Assembly (NCBI RefSeq): GCF_011764545.1
Contig: NZ_AP022870.1
Coordinates: 6,246,001 to 6,310,000, forward strand
Direction: 5' to 3'
Origin: Phytohabitans flavus
GTDB taxonomy: Bacteria > Actinomycetota > Actinomycetes > Mycobacteriales > Micromonosporaceae
DNA length: 64,000 nucleotides
The position numbers and the translations under genes are program-made. This document shows positions 27,185 to 36,320 of this stretch, piece after piece. The first letter of the stretch is position 1. The number at the start of each line of letters is the position of its first letter. Under the pieces are notes generated by a model that saw only the letters and a list, made by a program, of their open reading frames with translations, ran no database searches and was not told the origin of the DNA.

Positions 27185-28313
27185 GCGTGGCCGTTGAACG
27201 CGTCCCGCATCCGCGAGAAGAAGCCGCCCTGCTTGGTGAGCTCGGCGACCTCCTCGCCCCGGGTCTTGGCGAAATCGCGCAGGATCCGCTCCTGGTCCGG
27301 GTCGAGCTTGGTGGGCGTGCGCACGTCGAGGTGGACGAAGAGGTCGCCGCGACCGGTGCCACGCAGGTGGGGCACGCCGCGGGCACGCAGCCGGAGCGTC
27401 GCGCCGGGCTGCGTGCCGGGCTTGACGTCGAGCTGCTCCTCGCTGTCCAGCGTCTTGATCGTCAGACGGGTGCCGAGCGCGGCGGCGGTCATCGGGACGG
27501 TGACCCGGCAGTGCAGGTCGTCGCCCTTGCGTGAATACACGTCGTGCGGCCGCTCGTGGATCTCCACGTAGAGGTCGCCGGCCGTGCCGCCGCCGGGGCC
27601 GACTTCGCCCTGCTGGGCAAGGCGGATGCGCATACCGTCTTCGACCCCGGCCGGGATCTTGACGGTCAGCGAGCGGCGGGTGCGCACCCGGCCGTCGCCG
27701 CCGCAGCTCGCGCAGGGGTGCGGGATCACCGTGCCGTAGCCCTGGCAGACCGTGCACGGGCGGGACGAGACGACCTGGCCGAGGAAGGTGCGCTGCACCG
27801 ACTGGACCTCGCCGCGCCCGCCGCACGCCTCACAGGTGGCGAGGTGGGTGCCGGCCGCGGTGCCGGCGCCGGAGCAGGTGGTGCAGAGCACGGCGGTGTC
27901 CACCGTGATCGGTGCCTCGACCCCGAACGCGGTCTCGGTCAGCTCCAGCTCCAGCCGCAGGATCGCGTCGGCACCCGGCCGGGTCCGCGAACGCGGGCCG
28001 CGCGCTCCGGCAGCACTGCCGAAGAACGCGTCCATAATGTCCTGGAATCCAACAAATGGTCCCGCGCCGGGGCCGCCAGGGGCCCACCGCCGCCCGGCGC
28101 GAGAGGGTCGCCGCCGAGGTCGACGATCTGCCGCTTCTGGTCGTCCGAGAGCACCTCGTACGCGGCGTTGATGTCCTTGAACTTCTCGTGCGCCTCCGGG
28201 TCCGGATTGACATCCGGGTGGTACTGGCGAGCCAGCTTCCGGTAGGCGCGCTTGATTTCGTCGTCGGAGGCCTCTCGGCTTACACCGAGAATCCCGTAGT
28301 AGTCCTTGGCCAC
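27181..28313 (-). CDS. dnaJ: chaperone DnaJ, frame broken near 28082
   Basis: J-domain from GTG 28313 (AKDYYGILGV, HPD motif in QYHPDVN), then a Gly-rich linker where the frame is lost. The remainder, MDAFFG..., four CxxCxGxG zinc repeats (CTTCSGAG, CEACGGRG, CTVCQGYG, CASCGGDG) and the C-terminal substrate domains, reads in the next frame. One base restored within GGGGCCC at 28079-28085 gives GGPGGPGAGPFVGFQDIMDAFF and a 377-residue type I DnaJ. It works with DnaK in folding and stress recovery. It follows hrcA by 37 nt in a CIRCE-controlled operon. Confidence 0.92.
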
Positions 28314-28350
28314 TGCGTTCCGTGTCCTCATGTTCTCGCGCTGTCCCGGG

Positions 28351-29373
28351 CTAATTGTTTCCCAACAGGTCGCCTACGTAGCGTGCCACGGCGCGCACCG
28401 TAGCGATGGTGCCGGGGTAATCCATCCTCGTCGGCCCGAGGACACCGAGACCACCCACGATTGTGGCGCCTGGACCGTAGCCCGTGCTGACAACTGAGGT
28501 GGACCGTAGGTTGTCGATCTCGTTTTCATCGCCGATTCGGACCCGGAGGGTGTCCGCGTCGACCTCACCCAAGAGCTTCAGCAGGATGACCTCCTCCTCG
28601 AGGGCCTCGAGGATCGGGCGGAGGGAGCCCTGGAAGTCAAGTAGACCGCCACGGGTCAGGTTGGCCCGGCCGGCTAGTGCGATGCGCTCATCGTGCCGCT
28701 CGACAAGCGTCTCAAGCAATACTGTGGCGAGCGCAACCATCGTGTTGCGATCGTCCGGCGGGACCTCGTCGACCAGCGCCTGGACCAGCGGCGGCGCCTC
28801 CGACAGCCGCTGGCCCACGAGCTTTTCGTTGACCCTGCGGCGCAGGTCGGTGAGGGCGTCGACCGGCACCGGCGCGGGCAGCTCGACAAGCCGCTGCTCG
28901 ACCCGGCCGGTATCGGCGATCATGACGAGCATCACTCGGGTCGTGGAGATCGGCACCAGCTCCAGGTGCCGCACGGAGGAGCGGGCCAGGCTCGGGTACT
29001 GCACCACGGCGACCTGCCGGGTGAGCTGGGCGAGCAGCCGCACCGTGCGATGCACCACATCGTCGAGGTCGAGCGCCCCGGCGAGGAACCGCTCGATCGC
29101 CCGCCGCTCGGCCGGGCTCAGCGGCTTGACCCGGGAAAGCCGGTCGACGAAGAGCCGGTAGCCGCGGTCGGTCGGCACGCGACCCGCGCTTGTGTGCGGC
29201 TGCCGGATGTAGCCCTCCTCCTCGAGGACGGCCATGTCGTTGCGCACGGTCGCGGGCGAGACGCCCAGCTGGTGTCGCTCGACAAGAGCCTTGCTGCCGA
29301 CCGGCTCCTGGGTTGCGACGTAGTCCTCGACGATCGCTCGGAGCACGTCGAGCTTGCGGTCATCGAGACTCAC
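28351..29373 (-). CDS. hrcA: heat-inducible transcription repressor HrcA
   Basis: 340 residues from GTG 29373; a longer in-frame extension to 29541 runs through the CIRCE operator and was rejected. N-terminal winged helix (LDDRKLDVLRAIVEDYVATQEPVGSKAL..., SPATVRNDMAVLEEEGYI), then the GAF-like and dimerisation domains, ending VARYVGDLL. HrcA binds CIRCE and represses chaperone genes; GroE promotes its activity. The perfect CIRCE 28 bp upstream predicts autoregulation of hrcA-dnaJ-rsmE. Confidence 0.95.
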   Translation of the reverse strand: MSLDDRKLDVLRAIVEDYVATQEPVGSKALVERHQLGVSPATVRNDMAVLEEEGYIRQPHTSAGRVPTDRGYRLFVDRLSRVKPLSPAERRAIERFLAGALDLDDVVHRTVRLLAQLTRQVAVVQYPSLARSSVRHLELVPISTTRVMLVMIADTGRVEQRLVELPAPVPVDALTDLRRRVNEKLVGQRLSEAPPLVQALVDEVPPDDRNTMVALATVLLETLVERHDERIALAGRANLTRGGLLDFQGSLRPILEALEEEVILLKLLGEVDADTLRVRIGDENEIDNLRSTSVVSTGYGPGATIVGGLGVLGPTRMDYPGTIATVRAVARYVGDLLGNN

Positions 29374-29400
29374 TGTCACCCCCTGCCGCACCAGATGAGA

Positions 29401-29433
29401 AGACTGGCACTCGACTGTACCGAGTGCCAGTCT
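29401..29433. promoter_or_regulatory. CIRCE operator
   Basis: AGACTGGCACTC-N9-GAGTGCCAGTCT: 12-bp perfect arms and the 9-bp spacer that defines CIRCE. It matches TTAGCACTC-N9-GAGTGCTAA in the inner arms, and lies 28 bp upstream of hrcA. Confidence 0.95.
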
Positions 29434-29539
29434 ACGTCGCACCCCCAAGTCACCGCGATGATCTCTTTGGGTGCAATGTCCGACAGTACGTAAGAGTGTT
29501 GTGTGGCGTAGGTTGATCTGTGCCCCTACCGTGACCTGC

Positions 29540-30205
29540 ATGACAGAACCACCTCGCCCTCCCGGAGAGAGCGAGCCGGGCGGGACACCATCCGACCCGA
29601 CCTCTCCGCTGACACCCCCAGCGTCCTACTCGATGCCGGGCGAGGCACCCTCCCCGGTTACGCCCCTCCCCGAGTGACGCACCGCCACCGCCGCCTGTGA
29701 GTGGGGCCGGCTACCCGGGTGCCGACTACCCGCCACCAGGCGCTGGCTACCCGCCCCCCGGTGGCAGCTCGTACCCGCCGCCCGGCTACCCACCGCCCGG
29801 CTACCCGCCGCAGGGTCCACCCGGTGGCTACTACGCGGCCGGCCCGCGCCAGCGGGGTACGCCACCAACGACGAGAAGACCTGGGCCCTCGTCGCCCACT
29901 TCGGCGGCGCGCTCGGCGCGTTCATCGGCGGCGGCACGCTGGGCTGGATCGGCCCGCTCGTCGCGCTCGTGGCAAAGGGCAACCAGTCGCCGACCGTGCG
30001 CGCGCACGCGATCGCGGCGCTCAACTTCCAGCTGCTCTGGTCGATCATCACCGTGATCTGCTGGATCCTGATCTGCGTGGTGATCGGCTTCGTCCTCGCG
30101 CCGATCGCGACGATCATCGCGATCGTCTTCGGCATCATCGGCGGCGTGCGGGCCAACGACGGCCAGCTGTACACCTATCCGATGACCTTCTCGATCATCA
30201 AGTAA
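29540..30205 (+). CDS. DUF4870 membrane protein with Pro-rich head, two frame breaks
   Basis: The ATG at 29540 opens a Pro/Ser-rich head that loses frame near 29665 and regains it as repeated GYPPPG-type units (about 29697-29840). Frame is lost again at GGGG 29853-29856; after that YATNDEKTWALVAHFGGALGAF and four hydrophobic segments follow to 30205. One extra C in the run at 29663-29671 and one missing G at 29853-29856 compensate each other, giving a 221-residue protein. DUF4870 (Tic20-like fold) proteins with Pro/Tyr-rich tails are common in actinobacteria; function unknown. Divergent from hrcA. Confidence 0.8.
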
Positions 30206-30212
30206 CGAGCAA

Positions 30213-30244
30213 GATCCCCGGGGACCGCAGGGTCCTCGGGGGTC
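30213..30244 (+). terminator. terminator after DUF4870 gene
   Basis: A 14-bp stem (GATCCCCGGGGACC / GGTCCTCGGGGGTC, two G-U pairs) with loop GCAG, 7 nt after the stop. Confidence 0.65.
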
Positions 30245-30349
30245 CGCCTACGGATGGTTGTGAACCGCGGCGGGTGAGGCCGCGGGAGCGACGGTCTTGA
30301 CCACGACGGGCATCGCGGTAGCTCGAATCTGTCTCTAAGAAAAGATCTT

Positions 30350-31549
30350 CTAGGGGAGCAGGTCGCGGACCACGGCGTCGGCGAGGAGGCGGCCGCGCAG
30401 CGTCAGCACCGCGAGCCCGTCCCGGATCTCCAGCAGGCCGTCCGCCTCAGCCCTCGCGGCGGCCGCACAGCCAGGACCGTCGAGCACGGCGAGCGGCAGC
30501 CCGGAGGCGAGCCGCAGGCGCAGCATCACGTCCTCGACGTGCCGGTCGTCCGCCGACAGCACCTCGCGGGCGTGCCCAGGCGACTCGCCGGCGGCCAGCC
30601 GCGCGGCGTAGGCCGAGGGGTGCTTGACGTTCCACCAGCGCACGCCGCCGACGTGGCTGTGCGCGCCTGGCCCGAGGCCCCACCAGTCGCCGCCGGTCCA
30701 ATAGAGAATGTTGTGCCGGCAGCGTGCGGACGGTCCGGCCGCCCAGTTGGAGACCTCGTACCAGGAGAGGCCGGCCGCGCCGAGGGCGGCGTCCGCGGCC
30801 AGGTAGCGGTCGGCGGCGACGTCGTCATCGGGGTACGGCAGGTCGCCGCGGCGCATCCGGGCGGCAAGCCGGGTGCCGTCCTCGACGATGAGCGCGTACG
30901 CGCTGACGTGGTCGACACCCGCCCCCACGGCCGCCGCCAGCGATGCCGCGAAGTCGTCCGCGGTCTCCCCCGGCGTGCCGTAGATCAGATCGAGGTTCAC
31001 GTGGTCGAAACCGGCCTCGCGCGCCTCGGTCGCCGCGACTGGCGCGCGGCCCGCGGTGTGCCGGCGTTCCAGCAGCTTGAGTACGCCCGGCGCGATCGAC
31101 TGCATCCCCAGCGAGACCCGGGTGAAGCCGGCCTTGCGCAGCCGCTGGAGCGAGGCGGGCGTCACCGACTCCGGGTTGGCCTCGGTGGTGACCTCGGCGT
31201 CGGCGGCCAGCCCCCACGTGCGGTCGATCGCCTCCAGGATCCGGGCGAGGTCGTCCGGGTGGAGCAGTGTGGGGGTACCGCCGCCGACGAAGACCGTGTC
31301 CACCCGCGCCGGCGTCACGGCCCGCTCCGCGAGGGCCAGCTCGGCGAGCACCGCGTCCACGTACGCCTCGCCGCTCGTCCCACCGCCCAGCTCAGCCGCC
31401 GTGTACGTGTTGAAGTCGCAGTAACCGCACCGGCTGGCGCAGAAGGGCACGTGGACGTATACGCCGAAGCCCCGCCCGCCCAGGCTGGTGCCAGGTGGCA
31501 GGCTGCCGTCGCGGGGTACGGCCTCGCCGTCTGGGAGTGCTCCGGGCAT
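30350..31549 (-). CDS. hemW: radical SAM haem chaperone HemW
   Basis: 399 residues from ATG 31549. The 4Fe-4S motif CASRCGYCDF, GGGTPTLL and the HemN-like C-terminal domain (DDVAADRYL, SNWAAGPSARCRHN, YWTGGDWWGLGPGAHS) fit HemW rather than the coproporphyrinogen dehydrogenase HemN, because the first Cys motif is CxxxCxxC without a fourth Cys. HemW inserts haem into apoproteins. Its position between lepA and hrcA is conserved in actinobacteria. The start is only 18 bp from the divergent enoyl-CoA hydratase start. Confidence 0.92.
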   Translation of the reverse strand: MPGALPDGEAVPRDGSLPPGTSLGGRGFGVYVHVPFCASRCGYCDFNTYTAAELGGGTSGEAYVDAVLAELALAERAVTPARVDTVFVGGGTPTLLHPDDLARILEAIDRTWGLAADAEVTTEANPESVTPASLQRLRKAGFTRVSLGMQSIAPGVLKLLERRHTAGRAPVAATEAREAGFDHVNLDLIYGTPGETADDFAASLAAAVGAGVDHVSAYALIVEDGTRLAARMRRGDLPYPDDDVAADRYLAADAALGAAGLSWYEVSNWAAGPSARCRHNILYWTGGDWWGLGPGAHSHVGGVRWWNVKHPSAYAARLAAGESPGHAREVLSADDRHVEDVMLRLRLASGLPLAVLDGPGCAAAARAEADGLLEIRDGLAVLTLRGRLLADAVVRDLLP

Positions 31550-31567
31550 GGGTTCTAGTCTGCCCGC

Positions 31568-32365
31568 ATGAGTTCTGATGTTGAGTCGCTGGTCCGCGTC
31601 GAGACCGGGCAGGGCGTGGCGACTCTCACGCTGGACAGCCCGCACAACCGGAACGCGCTCTCCACCCCGCTGATGACCCAGCTGCTGGCGGCGCTGGAAG
31701 CGGCGGAGGGCGACGAGTCGGTACGTGTGGTGGTGATCTCCCACACCGGCCCGGTCTTCAGCTCGGGTGCCGACCTCAAGGAGACCGCCGAGGCGGTGGC
31801 GAGCGGACAGATCCCCGCGGCGATGCTCGGCGACGTGCTCGCGGCGATCTGGGAGTGCCCCAAGCCGGTGGTGGCGCGCGTGGGCGGGCCAGCGCGGGCC
31901 GGCGGCATCGGCCTGGTGGCCGCCGCCGACCTCGCGATCTGTACCGAGGAGGCCACGTTCGCCTTCACCGAGGTACGGCTGGGCGTGGTACCCGCGGTCA
32001 TCTCCGCCACCGTCATCCCCCGCCTCACCCCGCGCGCGGCAGCCGAGCTTTTTTTGACCGGGGACACGTTCGACGGGCGGCGCGCCGAGCGGATCGGGCT
32101 GGTCACCCAGGCCACCACCGCAGAGACGCTGGACGCAACGGTGGCCGCCTATTGCCGGGCGCTCGTGCTCGGCGGCCCACAGGCACTCGCCGCTGCGAAA
32201 GACATCCTGCACCGCCGGGCGACGGCTACCGTACGTGAAGAGCTCGCCGAGCTTTCCGCCCTCTCGGTGGGCTACTTCCAATCTGAGGAAGGGCGAGCGG
32301 GCGTCCGGGCATTTCGGGAGAAAACCTACCCATCGTGGGTACCCGAGGGGTCGGCGGGCAGTTAA
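31568..32365 (+). CDS. enoyl-CoA hydratase/isomerase family protein
   Basis: 265 residues. The crotonase core is present: FSSGADLKE (oxyanion hole 1), RAGGIGLVAAADLAICTEEATFAFTEVRLGVVPA (oxyanion hole 2 and catalytic region), TGDTFDGRRAERIGLV. Several such paralogues serve fatty-acid or branched-chain amino-acid breakdown; the exact substrate is not readable. ATG 31568 is 18 bp from the hemW start on the other strand and lacks a ribosome site, so both transcripts are probably leaderless. Confidence 0.9.
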   Translation: MSSDVESLVRVETGQGVATLTLDSPHNRNALSTPLMTQLLAALEAAEGDESVRVVVISHTGPVFSSGADLKETAEAVASGQIPAAMLGDVLAAIWECPKPVVARVGGPARAGGIGLVAAADLAICTEEATFAFTEVRLGVVPAVISATVIPRLTPRAAAELFLTGDTFDGRRAERIGLVTQATTAETLDATVAAYCRALVLGGPQALAAAKDILHRRATATVREELAELSALSVGYFQSEEGRAGVRAFREKTYPSWVPEGSAGS

Positions 32366-32446
32366 CTCCCCTTCCGCGCCAAACCGGCCAGGGGTACGGT
32401 CGCCGGCAGGATCACGTCGTACCCTGGACGGACGACTCAGTGAGGG

Positions 32447-33304
32447 GTGACGGTGCGTATTCGGGCAGGGGTAGTGGCAGCCGTCGGCCTGATGCTTGTC
32501 GCCGTCATCGGGCTGGTCGTCGGCAAGCACGACTGGCACTCTGACCTCGGCCTGCCCCGCCCATACAGCCGGGCCTGCACAGTGCATGCCGACGGCGAGG
32601 TGACCCTCAACCCCGAGCAGATGGCGCACGCGGCCACGATCGCCGCGATCGGCATGCAGCGACAGATGCCCGAGCGGGCCGTCGTGGTGGCCCTGGCCAC
32701 CGCGCTACAGGAGTCCAAACTGGAAAACCTCGCCGGCGGCGACCGCGACTCGATCGGCCTCTTCCAGCAGCGTCCCAGCCAGGGCTGGGGGACGCCGGAT
32801 CAGGTCGGCGACCCGCGGTACGCGGCGAACAAGTTCTACGCCGCGCTCAAGAAGGTGCGCGGCTGGGAGAAGATGCGGGTCACCGACGCGGCCCAGCGGG
32901 TGCAGCGCTCGGCCTACCCGGAGGCGTACCAGAAGTGGGCCGACGAGTCGACGGTGCTCACCAAGGCGCTGCTGGGCAACGCGACCGGCGCGGTGGCGTG
33001 CACGGTGGACGGTGAGCCGCCGATGCGGGGCGCGGCGGCGACGGAGGCACTCGGTAACGGGCTGCGCCTCGACTGGGGCAGCATGGAGGCGTCCGCGCAG
33101 GTCACCGGCCTGACCGTGCCAGCGGCCAGCCCGCAGGCCGGCTGGCGGTACGCGCACTGGCTGGTCTCGCACGCCACCGACCACGGGGTGAAGAAGGTGC
33201 GGTTCGCCGGTCTGGAGTGGACGGCGAAAGAGGGCGCCTGGGCCCAGATCGCGCAGCCCGACCAGGCCGGCCAGGTGGTGGCGGAGGTCTACGCCGCGCC
33301 CTGA
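32447..33304 (+). CDS. membrane-anchored lysozyme-like domain protein
   Basis: 285 residues. One N-terminal membrane segment (AGVVAAVGLMLVAVIGLVVG), then an outside domain with ALATALQESKLENLAGGDRDSIGLFQQRPSQGWG, in which the Glu followed by SxGLFQQRPSxGWG matches the lysozyme-fold region of actinobacterial transglycosylase-like proteins sometimes mislabelled heavy-metal transporters. A C-terminal domain of about 90 residues is unassigned. A GTG at 32453 may be the true start. Probable role in wall metabolism (inference). Confidence 0.7.
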   Translation: MTVRIRAGVVAAVGLMLVAVIGLVVGKHDWHSDLGLPRPYSRACTVHADGEVTLNPEQMAHAATIAAIGMQRQMPERAVVVALATALQESKLENLAGGDRDSIGLFQQRPSQGWGTPDQVGDPRYAANKFYAALKKVRGWEKMRVTDAAQRVQRSAYPEAYQKWADESTVLTKALLGNATGAVACTVDGEPPMRGAAATEALGNGLRLDWGSMEASAQVTGLTVPAASPQAGWRYAHWLVSHATDHGVKKVRFAGLEWTAKEGAWAQIAQPDQAGQVVAEVYAAP

Positions 33305-33310
33305 CACGGC

Positions 33311-33335
33311 GATGGGGCCCACGTGGGGCCCCATC
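33311..33335. terminator. bidirectional terminator
   Basis: Perfect 10-bp stem GATGGGGCCC / GGGCCCCATC, 5-nt loop, between convergent genes ending at 33304 and 33358. Confidence 0.75.
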
Positions 33336-33357
33336 CGCGTCGGTTATTCGAGGTTGG

Positions 33358-33636
33358 TCAGTAGCGACTGACCCCGCGTCGTCCGGTCACGCCCACCACC
33401 AGGGCCACGCCGATCGCGGCCAGTACGACCTGGATGAGAGCCTCGGTCCAGTCGAAGCCAGATGTGTCAGCCACACCCGCCGCCCGCGCGATCACGGTGC
33501 CGAGCAGGGCCGCGGCGACGCCGATGACCATGGTCAGCCAGATGGGGATGTTCTGGCGGCCGGGAACCACCAGCCTCCCCAGCGCGCCGATGATCAGCCC
33601 GATGATGAGCGCGGAAATAATGCCGGTTGCGGTCAC
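33358..33636 (-). CDS. GlsB/YeaQ/YmgE family membrane protein
   Basis: 92 residues with three hydrophobic segments and the family signature GALGRLVVPGRQNIPIW, followed by GVAAALLG. The family (transglycosylase-associated, PF04226) is made of small stress-induced inner-membrane proteins with no proven activity. The ribosome site (GGAGGACGACC) is strong. Located between the lysozyme-like gene and the NUDIX gene. Confidence 0.88.
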   Translation of the reverse strand: MTATGIISALIIGLIIGALGRLVVPGRQNIPIWLTMVIGVAAALLGTVIARAAGVADTSGFDWTEALIQVVLAAIGVALVVGVTGRRGVSRY

Positions 33637-33749
33637 GGTCGTCCTCCTTCGGGGGTTCGTCCTGGCTGAACGTTTCCAACCTCGACGACCTCGGTCGGGT
33701 GGCCATCGGGTGAGGTGGAGAAGCGTTCGCCGGAAAGGTGCCCGCCGCT

Positions 33750-34253
33750 TCAGAGACCTAAACGCCGCGCTGCCTCAGCTATCGCCCGGTCCATCGACTC
33801 GAACGCCAGCGGCGGCGGCCGATCGAGGTCGAACCAGGTGTGGTCGGAGGACTCGCGCGGGTCGAGCGCCAACTGCGCGCCGTCGGCGAGCGTGGCGAGG
33901 TAGAAGCACTCGAGCACGGGCAGCCGCTCGTCCTGGTATTCGTACGTCCCGATGTACAAACCGATGAGGTCGCCGAGGGTGATCTGGACGCCGAGCTCCT
34001 CGCGGGCCTCGCGCACAGCGGCGACCGCGGGCTCCTCCCACCCGTCACAGAAGCCGCCGGGCACCTCCCAGAGCCCCGCCCGCGGCTCCATCACCCGTTT
34101 GATGGCAAGGAAGCGGCGTCCATCGTGGACGACCAGGTTGGCGGTCGGGCGGGCGTTGACGTACAGCTCGTAGCGGCATGCCACGCAGGTGGTGGGTGGC
34201 TTGTCCTGGAGTCTGGCGCCGCAGCGGGGGCAGAACCGCGCCTCCACCGTCAC
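33750..34253 (-). CDS. NUDIX hydrolase with N-terminal zinc ribbon
   Basis: 167 residues. A zinc ribbon with CPRCG (C8, C11) and CVAC (C23, C26) is followed by the Nudix box GGFCDGWEEPAVAAVREAREELG (about residues 66-88). Zinc ribbon plus Nudix resembles the NudC-like ADP-ribose/NADH pyrophosphatases, though the NudC SQPWPFPxS motif is absent, so an ADP-ribose or FAD-type substrate is possible. The start overlaps the lepA stop by 4 nt. Confidence 0.88.
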   Translation of the reverse strand: MTVEARFCPRCGARLQDKPPTTCVACRYELYVNARPTANLVVHDGRRFLAIKRVMEPRAGLWEVPGGFCDGWEEPAVAAVREAREELGVQITLGDLIGLYIGTYEYQDERLPVLECFYLATLADGAQLALDPRESSDHTWFDLDRPPPLAFESMDRAIAEAARRLGL

Positions 34254-36108
34254 TTCTTGGCCTTGCCGTCCCCACTGCTGTCCGAGGTGGACAGTGCCGC
34301 GATGAACGCCTCCTGGGGCACCTCGACGCGGCCCACCATCTTCATCCGCTTCTTGCCTTCCTTCTGCTTTTCCAGCAGCTTGCGCTTACGGCTGATGTCA
34401 CCGCCGTAGCACTTGGCAAGAACGTCCTTGCGGATCGCCCGGATCGTCTCGCGGGCGATCACGCGGTTGCCGATCGCGGCCTGGATCGGCACCTCGAACT
34501 GCTGCCGCGGGATCAGGCTGCGCAGCTTGGCGGCGATGGTGACGCCGTAGTTGTACGCCTTGTCCTTGTGGACGATCGCACTGAACGCGTCGACGGCCTC
34601 ACCGTGCAGCAGGATGTCCACCTTGACCAGGTCGGCCTGCTGCTCGCCGCTGGGCTCGTAGTCGAGGCTCGCGTACCCCTTCGTACGGCTCTTGAGCTGG
34701 TCGAAGAAGTCGAAGATGATCTCGGCGAGCGGGAGCGTGTACCGCAGCTCGACCCGGTCGGCCGAGAGGTAGTCCATGCCGAGCAGCACGCCGCGCCGCC
34801 CCTGGCACAGCTCCATCACCGCGCCGACGTAGTCGTTCGGCGTGAGGACGGTCGCCCGCACCACCGGCTCGTACACCTCGCCGACCTTGCCGGTCGGGTA
34901 CTCGCTGGGGTTGGTCACCACGTGCTCGGTGGCGTCTTCCATGATCACGCGGTACACCACGTTGGGCGCGGTGGAGATCAGGTCGAGGCCGAACTCACGC
35001 TCCAGCCGCTCCCGGATGATCTCCAGGTGGAGCAGGCCGAGGAAGCCGCAGCGGAAGCCGAAGCCGAGCGCGGCGCTGGTCTCCGGCTCGTAGCTGAGCG
35101 CGGCGTCGTTGAGCTTGAGCTTGTCGAGCGCGTCGCGCAGGTCCGGGTAGTCGGAGCCGTCGATCGGGTACAGGCCGGAGTAGACCATCGGCTTCGGGTC
35201 CTTGTACCCACCGAGGGGCTCGGTGGCCGGGCGCGTGTTGATCGTGACAGTGTCACCGACCCGGGACTGGCGCACATCCTTTACGCCGGTGATCAGGTAG
35301 CCCACCTCGCCGACGCCCAGTGCCTGCGCCTTCTGCATCTCGGGCGAGATCACGCCGAGCTCCAGGAGCTCGTGTACGGCGCCGGTGGACATCATCTTGA
35401 TCTTGTCGCGCGCCTCGATCCGCCCGTCGATGACACGGACATAGGTGACGACGCCTCGGTACACGTCATACACCGAGTCGAAGATCATCGCGCGGGCTGA
35501 CGCCTCGGCCTCGCCGGTCGGCGGCGTGAACTGCCGCACGATCTCGTCCAGCAGGTGCGGCACCCCTCGCCCGTCTTGCCGGAGACGCGCAGGCAGTCAT
35601 CGGGGCTGCCGCCGATGAGGTGGGCCAGCTCCTCGGCGTACTTGTCCGGCTGGGCGGCCGGCAGGTCGATCTTGTTGAGCACCGGGATGACGTGCAGGTC
35701 GTTTTCGAGCGCCAGGTACAGGTTTGCCAGCGTCTGTGCCTCGATGCCCTGTGCGGCGTCAACGAGCAGCACGGCACCCTCGCAGGCGGCCAGGCTGCGA
35801 GACACCTCATACGTGAAGTCGACGTGCCCCGGCGTGTCGATCATGTTGAGCACGGCCGACTCGCCCTTGAGGGCGCCCTCCCGCACCGTCCACGGCATGC
35901 GCACGGCCTGGCTCTTGATCGTGATGCCACGCTCGCGCTCGATGTCCATGCGGTCGAGGTACTGGTCGCGCATCTGCCGCGGGTCGACCACGCCAGTGAG
36001 CTGTAGCATCCGGTCGGCCAGCGTCGACTTACCGTGGTCGATGTGGGCGATGATGCAGAAGTTACGGATGCGGCCGGGGTCGGTCGCGCCCGGGCTGTTC
36101 GCGCTCAT
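34250..36108 (-). CDS. lepA: elongation factor 4 (LepA), frame broken near 35565
   Basis: From ATG 36108 (GTG 36117 possible): AHIDHGKST, switch I ERGITIKSQAV, DTPGHVDF and NKIDLP, then frame loss after SGKTGEG at the C-run 35563-35566. The remaining 437 residues (VPHLLDEIVRQFTPP..., GYASLDYEP, and the LepA-specific C-terminal domain with KCYGGDISRKRKLLEKQKEGKKRMK) read in the next frame. One base restores 619 residues, normal for LepA. EF4 acts on the ribosome, supporting initiation and 30S assembly. Neighbours hemW and rpsT are as in other actinobacteria. Confidence 0.93.
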
Positions 36109-36147
36109 CGGTGGCACAGTCGTCCGTTCTCGTTCAACCTGCGGGAA

Positions 36148-36168
36148 CGGCCGGCGAATGGCCGGCCG
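36148..36168. terminator. palindromic hairpin upstream of lepA
   Basis: CGGCCGGC / GCCGGCCG, 8 bp with a 5-nt loop, about 40 nt upstream of lepA and downstream of the DUF4240 gene, whose transcription it could end. Confidence 0.5.
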
Positions 36169-36243
36169 CTCTCTATGGTCCCACGTTTTGTTCGTTACCC
36201 CGCTGGTGCCCGGTTGAAGATCGCCGCGTCTTCGTTTGTACTC

Positions 36244-36320
36244 GGCTGGCGCCCCTGCATCCGGCTGCCGACTCTGCTATCAGGCTGGCGCCTCCGCTAC
36301 TCGCCTGGCGCCTCGCTGAA
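36244..36320. repeat. four imperfect ~20-bp tandem repeats
   Basis: Units begin GGCTGGCGCC (36244), GGCTGCCGAC (36263), GGCTGGCGCC (36283) and CCTGGCGCCT (36305), each followed by C/T-rich sequence. They straddle the stop of the DUF4240 gene at 36297. Confidence 0.5.

Noticed and set aside
30350..32629. 759-residue hemW fusion
   Set aside because: The extension beyond 31549 is antisense to the enoyl-CoA hydratase gene and has no family motifs.
35555..35570. Split of lepA into two genes
   Set aside because: Both parts are collinear with one LepA; one base in a C-run joins them exactly.
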